A stretch of 64,000 nt of DNA from Streptomyces sp. GESEQ-4. Lineage in GTDB: Bacteria > Actinomycetota > Actinomycetes > Streptomycetales > Streptomycetaceae. Of the stretch, positions 7,847-16,342 are shown one piece after another (the stretch's first letter is position 1; every line of letters starts with the position of its first letter). Where the stretch lies: positions 62,001 through 126,000 of the forward strand of contig NZ_JAFFSU010000018.1 in assembly GCF_017948455.1 (NCBI RefSeq), written 5' to 3'. Under the pieces are notes generated by a model. That model was not told the origin of the DNA and ran no database searches. It saw only the letters and a list, made by a program, of their open reading frames with translations. Made by a program: the position numbers and the translations under genes.

Positions 7847-7929
7847 CACAGGAACACGGTTATGATCCGGGTCAAGTTGACCACTGCATCAATGGCCTCA
7901 CCAGCCAGTGCACCACCGGGGAGCGACCT

Positions 7930-8196
7930 GTGGACCACGACGTGTACGACGTTGCCGACGCGTCCGGCGTGTACAACGGCATGGCCGCCGCCCAACTGCG
8001 GGTGGCCTGGCAGAAGAGCAGGCACAGCAACTCGCAGGGCTCCTGCGTGGAGTTCGCGCGGCTGCCCGGCGGCGAGGTCGCCGTGCGCAACTCGCGCTTC
8101 CCGGACGGTCCCGCACTCGTCTACACGCGTGCGGAGATCGAGGCGATGCTGCTGGGCATCAAGGACGGCGAGTTCGACCACTTGATAGCGGGCTGA
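7930..8196 (+). CDS. DUF397 domain protein
   Basis: Small protein of 88 residues from a GTG at 7930 with a good GGGGAG ribosome-binding site six bases upstream. It carries the DUF397 signature (AWQKSRHSNSQGSCVEFAR, VAVRNSRFPDGPALVYTRAE). DUF397 proteins are abundant in actinomycetes and are usually encoded beside WhiJ/BldB-type helix-turn-helix regulators and RsbW-like ATPases, which is the case here. Some such trios affect development or antibiotic production; the molecular role is not settled. It is convergent with the ATPase gene and shares the bidirectional hairpin at 8285. Confidence 0.93.
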   Translation: MDHDVYDVADASGVYNGMAAAQLRVAWQKSRHSNSQGSCVEFARLPGGEVAVRNSRFPDGPALVYTRAEIEAMLLGIKDGEFDHLIAG

Positions 8197-8284
8197 GACC
8201 CGGTCCAGGCAGCGGACCGGGAACCGGCCGGCCAGGCGGAAACTGACCGTGCTCGTCCCCTGGCTTTGCGTAACGCGCGTAGAA

Positions 8285-8308
8285 CCGCGGCCCCAGAAAG
8301 GGCCGCGG
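8285..8308. terminator. Bidirectional hairpin between DUF397 and ATPase genes
   Basis: Nine-bp perfect stem CCGCGGCCC/GGGCCGCGG with a six-base loop, placed between the convergent stops at 8196 and 8313. Likely terminator for both directions. Confidence 0.7.
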
Positions 8309-8312
8309 CGGA

Positions 8313-8816
8313 TCACTCGGCCGCGCTCGGCGCCGACAGCAGGAACAGCGCCCAGACGACCTTGCCGCCCATGGTGCCGGCCAGCGGATGCCAGCCCCAG
8401 CTGTCGCTGAACGAGTCCACCAGGAACAGGCCGCGGCCGGACTCCGCCGAGAAGTCGTCCGAATCGCGCGCGACCGGGCTGTCGTCACTGGGATCACGCA
8501 CCGCGCACACCAGCCGCTCGGTCCAGCGCATCAGATGCAGCCGCACGGGCGGTATCTGCTCCGTGACGCAGGCGGGCCCCGGCAGCGCGTGACGCAGGGA
8601 GTTGGTGACCAGTTCGGAGACGACCAGGCACACGTCGTCGAAGCGGTCGCTCAGTTCCCACTGGTCGAGCGTTCTGCGGGTGAACTGCCGCGCCTCGCGC
8701 ACCGCTTCGTAGCGGGCGGGCAGGGCACAGGAGGCGGCGTTGGACACGGCCGCGGGATCCAGCGGCGGAAGGCCCTGCCGTAACGGCTCGAGCATGGTCG
8801 ATCCATTCGTCCCCAT
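8313..8816 (-). CDS. RsbW/SpoIIAB-like ATP-binding protein
   Basis: Protein of 167 residues starting MGTNGSTMLEPLRQ at 8816, chosen because GGGAG lies eight bases upstream; an earlier in-frame ATG at 8894 lacks a site. It belongs to the GHKL ATPase (HATPase_c_2) family of anti-sigma or regulatory kinases. The N box is visible (VVSELVTNSLRHA), as is the G1-type segment (FSAESGRGLFLVDSFSDSWG). In actinomycetes such proteins pair with DUF397 and WhiJ-type genes, as here. The partner sigma factor, if any, is not in the window. Confidence 0.88.
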   Translation of the reverse strand: MGTNGSTMLEPLRQGLPPLDPAAVSNAASCALPARYEAVREARQFTRRTLDQWELSDRFDDVCLVVSELVTNSLRHALPGPACVTEQIPPVRLHLMRWTERLVCAVRDPSDDSPVARDSDDFSAESGRGLFLVDSFSDSWGWHPLAGTMGGKVVWALFLLSAPSAAE

Positions 8817-8846
8817 GCGAGGCACTCCCGGGAATCGCGGTCGTTG

Positions 8847-8925
8847 CGATGCAGATGCAGCGGTGGCGCGGGACCATGGTTTCGGATGCGCCAACCAGAT
8901 GCAAGGGCAGATGCACGTGCACGCG
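8847..8925 (-). repeat. 30-bp element copy 2 plus a half copy, upstream of ATPase gene
   Basis: Positions 8896-8925 carry copy 2 of the element at 7817 in inverted orientation. An additional CTGCATCTGCATC lies at 8848-8860, closer to the start codon. Three or more GCATCTGC units therefore precede this gene. I infer a binding site for a regulator, possibly the adjacent WhiJ-type protein. The remaining bases between 8926 and 9117 hold the promoter region of that regulator but no clear repeat. Confidence 0.75.
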
Positions 8926-9117
8926 ACCGAATTGGACCCTCCCGTACCGCTTCTTGGTCATTTTTTCTGCCCACTTCCCTCCTCTTGGTGGCCCCTCACC
9001 CCTTGAACCCGAGTGGAATCTTTGGCTTCTTTCCATCTCTGTAATCGGACGAGTACTGCTCGGAGTGTTTTAGTGGCAGACTTCGGGCCCTGAAGACGGT
9101 TGGGGAGGCTGGCGAAC

Positions 9118-9978
9118 GTGAGCGCGGGAGAGCCCGGATCGGTGGTGCGGCGGATGCTGCTCGGCTCGCAACTCAGGCGACTGCGTGAGACGCGTGGCAT
9201 CACGCGCGAGGCCGCGGGGTATTCCATCCGTGCCTCCGAGTCGAAGATCAGCCGGATGGAGCTGGGCCGGGTGAGCTTCAAGACGCGGGACGTCGAGGAT
9301 CTGCTGACGCTGTACGGCATCACGGACGAGTCGGAGCGCACCTCGCTGCTCTCACTCGCCAGGGAGGCCAACGTGGCGGGCTGGTGGCACAGTTACTCGG
9401 ACGTCCTGCCGAGCTGGTTCCCCACCTATGTGGGCCTGGAGGGCGCGTGTTCCCTCATCCGCGCCTACGAGGTGCAGTTCGTGCACGGACTGCTGCAGAC
9501 CGAGGCATACGCCCGCGCGGTCGTCCGGCGCGGCATGAAGGGCGCGAGCGAGGCGGACGTGGAGCGGCGGGTGGCGCTGCGCCTGGAGCGGCAGAAGTAC
9601 CTCGTCGACGAGAGCGGCCCCGAGTTCCACATCGTCCTCGACGAGGCCGCCCTGCGCCGGCCGTACGGCGACCGCGAGGTGATGCGCGGTCAGCTCCAGC
9701 ACCTCATCGAGGTCTCCGAGCGGCCCAACGTACGACTGCAGATCATGCCGTTCAGCTTCGGCGGCCACTCCGGCGAGTCCGGCGCGTTCACGATCCTGTC
9801 CTTCCCGGAGTCCGACCTGTCGGACGTCGTCTACCTGGAGCAGCTCACCAGCGCGCTGTACCTCGACAAGCACGAGGACGTGGCCCAGTACGAGAAGGCG
9901 CTGAAGGAACTTCAGCAGGACAGCCCGGGGCCCGGCGAGAGCCGCGATCTTCTCCGGGGTCTCCTTCAACTCTCTTGA
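9118..9978 (+). CDS. WhiJ-type XRE family transcriptional regulator (DUF5753)
   Basis: Regulator of 286 residues from GTG at 9118, with GGGGAGG about nine bases upstream; an in-frame TTG at 9100 is less likely. An N-terminal XRE helix-turn-helix (residues about 12-70: LGSQLRRLRETRGITREAAG, SESKISRMELGR) is followed by the DUF5753 effector region (YEVQFVHGLLQTEAYARAVV, DEAALRRPYGDREVM, MPFSFGGHSGESGAFTIL). This architecture is typical of WhiJ/AbaA-like regulators in Streptomyces. With DUF397 and the ATPase it completes a standard three-gene locus. It may bind the shared 30-bp element; that link is inference. Confidence 0.93.
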   Translation: MSAGEPGSVVRRMLLGSQLRRLRETRGITREAAGYSIRASESKISRMELGRVSFKTRDVEDLLTLYGITDESERTSLLSLAREANVAGWWHSYSDVLPSWFPTYVGLEGACSLIRAYEVQFVHGLLQTEAYARAVVRRGMKGASEADVERRVALRLERQKYLVDESGPEFHIVLDEAALRRPYGDREVMRGQLQHLIEVSERPNVRLQIMPFSFGGHSGESGAFTILSFPESDLSDVVYLEQLTSALYLDKHEDVAQYEKALKELQQDSPGPGESRDLLRGLLQLS

Positions 9979-10067
9979 AACACAAGTACGATGACTTGTG
10001 ATCAGACCGTGAAGTCGATCGACGGTGATGGCAGTCGATCGGTGTCTGCTAGGGATTGAGGGATCAC

Positions 10068-11528
10068 ATGTCGTCCTACTTCACCGACCTGGCTCAGCAG
10101 TACATCGACGGTGAGTGGCGCTCGGGCACAGGCTCCTGGGACATCATCGACTTCAACCCGTACGACGGCGAGAAGCTGGCGTCGATCACCATAGCCACGG
10201 TCGACGAGGTCGACGAGGCGTACCAGGCGGCGGCCCGCGCCCAGAAGAAGTGGGCCGCGACCAACCCGTACGCGCGCCGTGCGGTCTTCGAGAAGGCTCT
10301 TCGCGTGATCGAGGAGCGCGAGCAGGAGATCACCGAGGTGATCATCGCGGAGCTCGGCGGCACCCATCTGAAGGCCGGCTTCGAGCTCCACCTCGCCAAG
10401 GAGTTCCTGCGCGAGGCGATCCAGCTGGCGCTGCGCCCCGAGGGCAAGATCATCCCGTCTCCGGTGGACGGCAAGGAGAACCGCGTCTACCGCGTGCCGG
10501 TCGGCGTCGTGGGCGTGATCAGCCCCTTCAACTTCCCCTTCCTACTGTCCCTGAAGTCCGTCGCCCCCGCCCTGGCGCTGGGCAACGCCGTCGTCCTCAA
10601 GCCGCACCAGAACACCCCGATCTGCGGTGGCTCCCTGGTCGCGAAGATCCTCGAGGACGCGGGCCTGCCGGCCGGTCTGCTGAACGTCGTCATCACGGAC
10701 ATCGCGGAGATCGGCGACGCCTTCATCGAGCACCCGATCCCGAAGGTCATCTCCTTCACCGGCTCCGACAAGGTCGGCCGCCACGTCGCCACCGTCTGCG
10801 CCGCGAACTTCAAGCGCTCGGTCCTCGAACTGGGCGGCAACAGCGCGCTGGTGGTGCTCGACGACGCCGACATCGACTACGCGGTCGACGCGGCGGTCTT
10901 CAGCCGGTACGTCCATCAGGGCCAGGTCTGCATGGCCGCGAACCGTGTGCTGGTGGACCGCTCGGTCGCCGACGAGTTCACCGAGAAGTTCGTCGCCAAG
11001 GTCAGGACCCTCAAGGTCGGCGACCCCAGCGACCCGCAGACCGTCATCGGCCCGGTCATCAACTCCTCCCAGGCGGACGCCCTTTCGGCCACCGTCGAGC
11101 AGGCGATCGCCGAGGGCGCGACGGCCCTGGTGCACGGCACGACCACGGACAACCTGGTCGAGCCGTCCGTCCTGACCGGCCTCCCCGCCGACTCGGCCCT
11201 CCTCAGGCAGGAGGTCTTCGGCCCGGTCGCCTTCCTCGTCCCCTTCGACGGCGAGGCCGAGGCCGTCCGCCTCGTCAACGACACGCCGTACGGCCTCAGC
11301 GGCGCCGTGCACACCGGCAACATCGAGCGCGGCGTGAACTTCGCCAAGCAGATCGACACCGGCATGTTCCACGTGAACGACGGCACCGTCCACGACGAGC
11401 CGATCGTCCCCTTCGGCGGCGAGAAGAACTCCGGCCTCGGCCGCCTCAACGGCGAGACCATGCTGGACTCGTTCACCACCCTGAAGTGGATCTCGGTACA
11501 GCACGGGCGGAGCGGGTTTCCGTTCTAG
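10068..11528 (+). CDS. Aldehyde dehydrogenase (NAD(P)+-dependent)
   Basis: Aldehyde dehydrogenase superfamily enzyme of 486 residues, near the family norm. Start is ATG 10068 after GAGGG. Visible landmarks: GVISPFNFPFLLSLKSVAPA and VLKPHQNTP (cofactor-binding region), FTGSDKVGRH (Rossmann turn), general-base Glu254 in LELGGNSALVV, nucleophile Cys288 in GQVCMAANR, and VFGPVAFLVPF. The sequence resembles benzaldehyde or salicylaldehyde dehydrogenases more than betaine aldehyde enzymes, but the substrate cannot be fixed from sequence. It stands alone, with PadR starting 48 bases downstream. Confidence 0.92.
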   Translation: MSSYFTDLAQQYIDGEWRSGTGSWDIIDFNPYDGEKLASITIATVDEVDEAYQAAARAQKKWAATNPYARRAVFEKALRVIEEREQEITEVIIAELGGTHLKAGFELHLAKEFLREAIQLALRPEGKIIPSPVDGKENRVYRVPVGVVGVISPFNFPFLLSLKSVAPALALGNAVVLKPHQNTPICGGSLVAKILEDAGLPAGLLNVVITDIAEIGDAFIEHPIPKVISFTGSDKVGRHVATVCAANFKRSVLELGGNSALVVLDDADIDYAVDAAVFSRYVHQGQVCMAANRVLVDRSVADEFTEKFVAKVRTLKVGDPSDPQTVIGPVINSSQADALSATVEQAIAEGATALVHGTTTDNLVEPSVLTGLPADSALLRQEVFGPVAFLVPFDGEAEAVRLVNDTPYGLSGAVHTGNIERGVNFAKQIDTGMFHVNDGTVHDEPIVPFGGEKNSGLGRLNGETMLDSFTTLKWISVQHGRSGFPF

Positions 11529-11575
11529 GACGCCGGGCCACGGGGCACCTCGACGAACGGCCTAACCTGGACCGC

Positions 11576-12217
11576 ATGTCAGCGATCCGTCTCCTCGTGC
11601 TCGGTGCGGTCCGTCAGCACGGGCGGGCCCATGGGTACCAGGTGCGCAACGACCTGGAGTACTGGGGCGCGCACGAGTGGTCCAACGCCAAGCCCGGCTC
11701 GATCTACCACGCCCTGAAGCAGATGGCGAAGCAAGGCCTGCTCATCGCGCACGAGATCGCCCCGTCCACGGCGGGCGGGCCACCGCGCACGGAGTACGAG
11801 ATCACCGAGGCCGGCGAAGAGGAGTGTTTCCGGCTGGTGCGCGAGGCGCTGACCTCGTACGACCAGAAGATGGACATGAAGTCCGCGGCCATCGGCTTCA
11901 TCGTCGAGCTGCCGCGCGCCGAGGCTGTGGCACTTCTGAAGGAGCGGATCCGCGGGATCGAACAGTGGCGCTCCTCCGTCACCGAGCACTACGTCCCCGA
12001 GGACGGCCCGGAGCAACTCGGCCACATCGGCGAGATCATGAACCTCTGGATCCACACCGCCGACGCCGAGGCCGAGTGGACCCAGGGGCTGATCGCCCGG
12101 ATCGAGGGCGGCGCCTACACCTTCGCCGGGGAGGGCGAGCCGTTCGTCGGTGTCCTCGCCGAGGGCCAGGAGAACCCGTACGCGACGCAGCAGCCGCATC
12201 CCGAGGACCATCGTTAA
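11576..12217 (+). CDS. PadR family transcriptional regulator
   Basis: PadR regulator of 213 residues. The N-terminal winged helix is clear (MSAIRLLVLGAVRQHGRAHG, then GSIYHALKQMAKQGLL, RTEYEITEAG), followed by a longer C-terminal dimerisation region than in minimal PadR proteins. It directly precedes a DrrAB-type exporter pair, and the two TAGTCAA-type operators lie between them, one beginning at its own stop codon. It most likely represses the exporter and releases it when a drug binds. No similar site is visible upstream of padR itself. Confidence 0.93.
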   Translation: MSAIRLLVLGAVRQHGRAHGYQVRNDLEYWGAHEWSNAKPGSIYHALKQMAKQGLLIAHEIAPSTAGGPPRTEYEITEAGEEECFRLVREALTSYDQKMDMKSAAIGFIVELPRAEAVALLKERIRGIEQWRSSVTEHYVPEDGPEQLGHIGEIMNLWIHTADAEAEWTQGLIARIEGGAYTFAGEGEPFVGVLAEGQENPYATQQPHPEDHR

Positions 12218-12276
12218 TCAAGTTTGACTAATCGAGTCCGGGGTATTACCTTCGAGGTGGTAGTCAAGTTTGACTA
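12215..12276. promoter_or_regulatory. Two operators upstream of the exporter operon
   Basis: TAGTCAAGTTTGACTA at 12261-12276 is a perfect 16-nt palindrome with seven-base arms. TAATCAAGTTTGACTA at 12215-12230 is the same site with one arm mismatch. The copies are 46 bp apart, between the PadR stop and the GTG of the ABC ATPase at 12291. Spacing and position suit repression by the adjacent PadR protein. Confidence 0.85.
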
Positions 12277-12290
12277 GCGAGGGAGTCCCA

Positions 12291-13241
12291 GTGGCCGACA
12301 CGGCGATCATCGTCGAAGGCGCACACAAGAAGTACGGCGACAAGAAGGCACTGGACGGGCTCGACCTGGCGGTCGCGCGCGGCACGGTGCACGGAGTGCT
12401 CGGCCCGAACGGCGCCGGCAAGACGACCCTGGTCCGCATTCTGTCCACCCTGCTGCGCCCCGACAGCGGCCGCATCGAGGTGGCGGGACACGACGTGCTG
12501 ACCGAGGCCCAGGCGGTCCGCTTCCGCATCGGCCTGCTCGGCCAGCACGCGGCGCTCGACGAGGAACTCGGCGGCCACCAGAACCTGGAGATGTTCGGCC
12601 GCCTCTACCACCTCGGCGCCCGCCACGCGCGCGTGCGGGCCGGCGAGCTCCTGGAGCGCTTCGGCCTCGCGGACACCGGACGCAAGGCGGTCAAGCAGTA
12701 CAGCGGAGGCATGCGGCGCCGCCTCGACCTGGCCGCCTCCCTGATCACCGACCCGGAGGTGCTCTTCCTGGACGAACCCACGACCGGTCTCGACCCACGC
12801 GGCCGAGCCGAGGTGTGGGCCGCGGTCCGCTCACTGGTCGGCGGCGGTACGACGGTCCTGCTCACCACGCAGTACCTGGAGGAGGCCGATCAACTGGCCG
12901 ACCGTATCTCGGTCGTCGACTTGGGCCGGGTCATCGCCGACGGCACGGCGGACGAGCTGAAGCGGCTGATCGGCGGCGACCGCATCGACGTCGTCCTGCG
13001 CGACGCGGGACAGCTGGGAGCGGCCGTGGCCCTGCTGCCCGTACCGAAGGACGACATCTCCGTCGACCCCGACCGCCGGCTGCTCAGCGCCCCGGTCACC
13101 GACCGGATGGCGGCGCTCTCCGGGGTCGTACGGGCCCTGGAGTCGGCCGGGATCGTGGCCGAGGACGTCGCGCTGCGGCGCCCGACGCTGGACGAAGTCT
13201 TCCTGCATCTGACGGCGGACCGAGCGAAGGAGGCCGTATGA
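12291..13241 (+). CDS. ABC exporter ATP-binding protein, DrrA type
   Basis: ATPase of 316 residues starting at GTG 12291 behind GAGGGAG. Walker A at residues 38-46 (GPNGAGKTT), Q-loop GLLGQHAALDE, signature YSGGMRRRLDLA, Walker B VLFLDEPTTGLDP and the switch His replaced by Gln in LLTTQYLEEAD, as usual in DrrA-type proteins. The C-terminal extension resembles the DrrA regulatory tail. It works with the membrane protein encoded by the next gene, whose ATG overlaps this stop. The likely substrate is a hydrophobic drug; this is inferred from the family and from PadR control. Confidence 0.93.
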   Translation: MADTAIIVEGAHKKYGDKKALDGLDLAVARGTVHGVLGPNGAGKTTLVRILSTLLRPDSGRIEVAGHDVLTEAQAVRFRIGLLGQHAALDEELGGHQNLEMFGRLYHLGARHARVRAGELLERFGLADTGRKAVKQYSGGMRRRLDLAASLITDPEVLFLDEPTTGLDPRGRAEVWAAVRSLVGGGTTVLLTTQYLEEADQLADRISVVDLGRVIADGTADELKRLIGGDRIDVVLRDAGQLGAAVALLPVPKDDISVDPDRRLLSAPVTDRMAALSGVVRALESAGIVAEDVALRRPTLDEVFLHLTADRAKEAV

Positions 13242-13999
13242 CCACATACGCACTGACCGACTCCTGGACCATGACCCGCCGTGAACTCGCCCACTGGGCA
13301 CGGCAACCGGTCCAGGTGATCGTCGGGCTGGTCTTCCCCGTGATGCTGCTGGTGATGTTCGGCTATCTCGTCGGTGGCGGCCGGGGCGTGCGCGGCGACT
13401 ACATCGACTATCTGATGCCCGGCATGCTCGCGCTCACCATGGCCTTCGGCCTGGAGGGCACGATGCTCGCCGTCACCCAGGATCTCAACAAGGGGGTCAT
13501 CGACCGCTTCCGTTCGATGCCGATGACCAACGGGGCGGTCCTGGTGGGCCGTTCGACCGCCGACATGTTCCAGTCGGCGGTCGGCCTGGCGGTGATGATC
13601 GGCGTCGGCTACGCACTCGGCTGGCGGGCGAACGGCTCGGTGGGAGGCTTCCTGGGCGCGGTCGGCCTGTTGCTGCTGTTCCGGTTCGCGATGCTGTGGA
13701 TCGGCATCCACCTGGCGATGGTGGCGGGGAAGCCGGAGATGCTGGTGGCCGTCCAGATCCTGATCTGGCCGGTCGGCTTCCTCTCTAACGCCTTCGCCAT
13801 CCCCGACTCCATGCCCGACTGGCTGGGCACGGTCGTCGAGTGGAACCCGATGTCCCAGACGGCGACCGCGGTACGGGACCTGTTCGGCGGCCCCGGCGGC
13901 GAACAGGGCCACGTCTGGGCAGCGGTCGTATGGCCACTGATCCTGCTGGCGGTGTTCTTCCCGCTGGCGGTACGGCGGTTCGGGCGGCTGAGTCGCTGA
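13238..13999 (+). CDS. ABC-2 type exporter permease, DrrB type
   Basis: Integral membrane protein of 253 residues with about six helices (VIVGLVFPVMLLVMFGYLVG, SVGGFLGAVGLLLLFRFAML, VWPLILLAVFFPLAV among them). The ABC-2 signature region is present (DRFRSMPMTNGAVLVGRSTAD; GFLSNAFAIPDSMPDWLGTVVEWNP). Its ATG overlaps the ATPase stop by four bases, so the two are co-translated. Together they form a two-protein drug exporter. Confidence 0.93.
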   Translation: MTTYALTDSWTMTRRELAHWARQPVQVIVGLVFPVMLLVMFGYLVGGGRGVRGDYIDYLMPGMLALTMAFGLEGTMLAVTQDLNKGVIDRFRSMPMTNGAVLVGRSTADMFQSAVGLAVMIGVGYALGWRANGSVGGFLGAVGLLLLFRFAMLWIGIHLAMVAGKPEMLVAVQILIWPVGFLSNAFAIPDSMPDWLGTVVEWNPMSQTATAVRDLFGGPGGEQGHVWAAVVWPLILLAVFFPLAVRRFGRLSR

Positions 14000-14027
14000 G
14001 CGGGACTGGTGGGAGCCGGTGGCGCAC

Positions 14028-14066
14028 AGCGCCCCGTAAGGGGCGCGGGGAACTGCGCGACCAGCC
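14028..14066 (+). repeat. Dispersed hairpin repeat, copy A
   Basis: Contains a perfect GCGCCCC-GTAA-GGGGCGC hairpin followed by GGGGAACTGCGCGACCAGCC. It matches the copy at 18491 at 36 of 39 positions; a degenerate inverted copy lies at 88-172. The element sits between convergent genes and probably also serves as a terminator. I recall this sequence family as common between Streptomyces genes. Confidence 0.8.
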
Positions 14067-14108
14067 CCCGCCGGCCCGCAGTGATCGAACCGCACTCCAG
14101 CGAACCGC

Positions 14109-15503
14109 TCAGTGGTGGAACCCGGTGGCCATCTCCCGGTCCCGCGTCAGCGGACCCGGCTGCCGGCGCAGCTCCGGCACCAGGCGGCCCAGGTCCTCGA
14201 CGAACAGCTCGGCGAGATCCGCCGAGAAGCCGTTGCGGCAGACGACCCGCAGCACGGACAGGTCCTCGCGGTTCGGCGGGAAGGTGTACGCCGGGACCAG
14301 CCAGCCCCGCTCGCGCAGCCGCCGGGAGACGTCGAAGACGTCGTACGACGTCACGTTCGGGCCGGTCGTGAAGGCGAAGACGGGCAACTCGTCGCCGTGG
14401 GTCAGCAGCCGGAAGTCACTGAGCGCGGCGATCCGTTCGGCGAGGCCCCGGGCCACGTCCCGGGTGGACTGCTGCACCGCCCGGTAACCTTCGCGGCCCA
14501 GCCGCAGGAACGTGTAGTACTGCGCGACCACTTGGGCGCCGGGGCGGGAGAAGTTGAGCGCGAAGGTGGGCATGTCGCCGCCCAAGTAGTCGACGCGGAA
14601 GACGAGTTCCTCGGGCAGCTCGGCGGGGGAGCGCCACAGGGCCCAGCCGACGCCCGGGTAGACGAGCCCGTACTTGTGGCCCGAGGTGTTGATCGACGCC
14701 ACGCGCGGGAGGCGGAAGTCCCACACCAGGTCCTCGTCGAGGAAGGGCGCGACCATCGCGCCGGACGCGCCGTCGACATGCACCGGGATGTCGAGGCCGG
14801 TGCGCGCCTGGAGGTCGTCCAGGGCGGCGCACAGGTCCGCGATCGGCTCGTACGAACCGTCGAAGGTGGAGCCGAGGACGCCGACGGCCCCGATGGTGTT
14901 CTCGTCGCACAGCTCGGCGGCGGCCTGTGGATCGAGGTGGAACCGCTCGCCGTCCATGGGGACCTGGCGGGCTTCCACCTCCCAGAAAGCGCAGAACTTG
15001 TCCCAGCAGACCTGGACGTTGACGCCCATCACGAGATTCGGCCGGCCGCCCTGATTCCGTTTGCTCCAACGCCGCTTCAGCGCCATCCCCGCGAGCATGC
15101 ACGCCTCGCTCGAACCGGTCGTGGAACAGCCCACGGCCGCCGCCGGATCGGGCGCGTTCCACAGGTCGGCGAGCATCGCCACACAGCGCCGCTCCAGCTC
15201 GGCGGTGCGCGGGTACTCGTCCTTGTCGATCATGTTCTTGTCCCGGCACTCCGCCATCAGGATGTCGGCCTGTGGCTCCATCCAGGTGGTGACGAAGGTG
15301 GCGAGGTTGAGCCGCGAGTTGCCGTCCAGCATCAGCTCGTCGTGAACGAGTTGGTACGCCGTCGTGGGCGCCATGGGGTGGTCCGGGAGCCGGTGCTTGG
15401 GCGGCGCCTGGGTCATACCGGCGACCGGGTTGGCCTCGCCGTAGAGGGGATTGACGGAGAGGGGGCGCTCGTCGGGTTCGGCTGGGCCTTTGTGGAGGGG
15501 CAT
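14109..15503 (-). CDS. gad: Glutamate decarboxylase
   Basis: PLP-dependent glutamate decarboxylase of 464 residues, close to GadA/GadB length. Start taken as ATG 15503 (MPLHKGPAEPDERPLSVNPL); the ribosome-binding site is weak. The PLP lysine is Lys277 in INTSGHKYGLVYPG, the cofactor Asp is Asp244 in HVDGASGAMVAPF, and STTGSSEACMLAGMALKRRW is characteristic. The enzyme converts glutamate to GABA in the cytoplasm. No GABA/glutamate antiporter is adjacent, so a role in acid resistance is not supported; carbon/nitrogen metabolism is equally possible. Confidence 0.95.
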   Translation of the reverse strand: MPLHKGPAEPDERPLSVNPLYGEANPVAGMTQAPPKHRLPDHPMAPTTAYQLVHDELMLDGNSRLNLATFVTTWMEPQADILMAECRDKNMIDKDEYPRTAELERRCVAMLADLWNAPDPAAAVGCSTTGSSEACMLAGMALKRRWSKRNQGGRPNLVMGVNVQVCWDKFCAFWEVEARQVPMDGERFHLDPQAAAELCDENTIGAVGVLGSTFDGSYEPIADLCAALDDLQARTGLDIPVHVDGASGAMVAPFLDEDLVWDFRLPRVASINTSGHKYGLVYPGVGWALWRSPAELPEELVFRVDYLGGDMPTFALNFSRPGAQVVAQYYTFLRLGREGYRAVQQSTRDVARGLAERIAALSDFRLLTHGDELPVFAFTTGPNVTSYDVFDVSRRLRERGWLVPAYTFPPNREDLSVLRVVCRNGFSADLAELFVEDLGRLVPELRRQPGPLTRDREMATGFHH

Positions 15504-15544
15504 TCTGCGAGGGTACGGACGGATCGGGCGTATCGCCTGGCGGG

Positions 15545-16159
15545 TCAGTCCTCGATCAGGGACCGCAGGTCGATCTCGACGGGGAAGGGGACGATGGTGC
15601 TGAGTTTGCCGGTGTGGACGGGGCGGTCTGGCCGGGGGACCATCATTCCGCTGTCTGTTTCGATCCAGAGTTGGTGCACGACCGGAATGTCGTTCTCGCC
15701 GCGCTCGACCCGCCAGTAGTGGGCGATTCCGGCTTCGGCGTACATGGCGGGCTTCAGGAAGCGATCCTCCTTGCGCGAACCGGGTGAGACCACCTCGATG
15801 GCAAGGACCACGGACGCGACGGGTGTGCACTCCATGGTGCGGACGTCGATCTCGGTCCTGTCGTACACGATGACGTCCGGCCTGGGGACGTTGTGCTCAT
15901 CCAACTGGATCGGACGCTCGGCTTCGGCACCGTACGGCGGGCGCTTGGCCAGTTCCAGCGCCATGTACAGCCGATTCCGCACTCGGTCGTGCCACCACTT
16001 CGGCGCCCCACGTACCACGATCTTCCCATCCACGAGTTCCCAGTCGAACGGGACGTCCAGCTCCTTGACCTGGTCCCATGTCCAGCCCTCTTCGGGCGGG
16101 AACATCCAGTTCTCAGGAGTGGCCCGCGTGTGCTGCTCGGTGTGTGCCTCTGCGGCCAT
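15545..16159 (-). CDS. Uma2 family (DUF820) restriction-endonuclease-like protein
   Basis: Protein of 204 residues (start MAAEAHTEQH at 16159 with GGGAG just upstream). Uma2/DUF820 features are present: WELVDGKIVVRGAPKWWHDR, PRPDVIVYDRTEID, VVLAIEVVSPGSRKEDRFLKPAMYAEAGIAHYWRVE. These resemble the PD-(D/E)xK nuclease core (Asp, then Glu-x-Val, then Lys). Such genes are very numerous in actinomycetes and cyanobacteria and have no established role. No toxin or mobile gene lies next to it. Confidence 0.9.
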   Translation of the reverse strand: MAAEAHTEQHTRATPENWMFPPEEGWTWDQVKELDVPFDWELVDGKIVVRGAPKWWHDRVRNRLYMALELAKRPPYGAEAERPIQLDEHNVPRPDVIVYDRTEIDVRTMECTPVASVVLAIEVVSPGSRKEDRFLKPAMYAEAGIAHYWRVERGENDIPVVHQLWIETDSGMMVPRPDRPVHTGKLSTIVPFPVEIDLRSLIED

Positions 16160-16281
16160 GACTGCTCCCATGGGGAAGATCGTGTGTGGTGGCGCTCGTA
16201 TCTGTTCCCGCTACGACGGTAGCGCCACCCGTCCGAGTGAAGCCGCATCGTTCCTGCATATGGGTGCGAGCGGATCGGGGC

Positions 16282-16303
16282 TTGCACCTCACGTCGCGTG
16301 AGG
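16282..16303 (+). promoter_or_regulatory. tipA promoter with operator palindrome
   Basis: CCTCACG-TCG-CGTGAGG at 16287-16303 is a perfect inverted repeat with seven-base arms. It is overlapped by TTGCAC, a -35-like hexamer at 16282. From memory, the S. lividans tipA promoter has almost the same arrangement (TTGCACCTCACGTCACGTGAGG region), where the activator TipAL bound to thiopeptide recruits RNA polymerase. This site lies about 40 bases upstream of the GTG start. Confidence 0.88.
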
Positions 16304-16342
16304 GCTCAGCCTGAAGTGCGTACCCAGAAGGGAGCGGAAACC

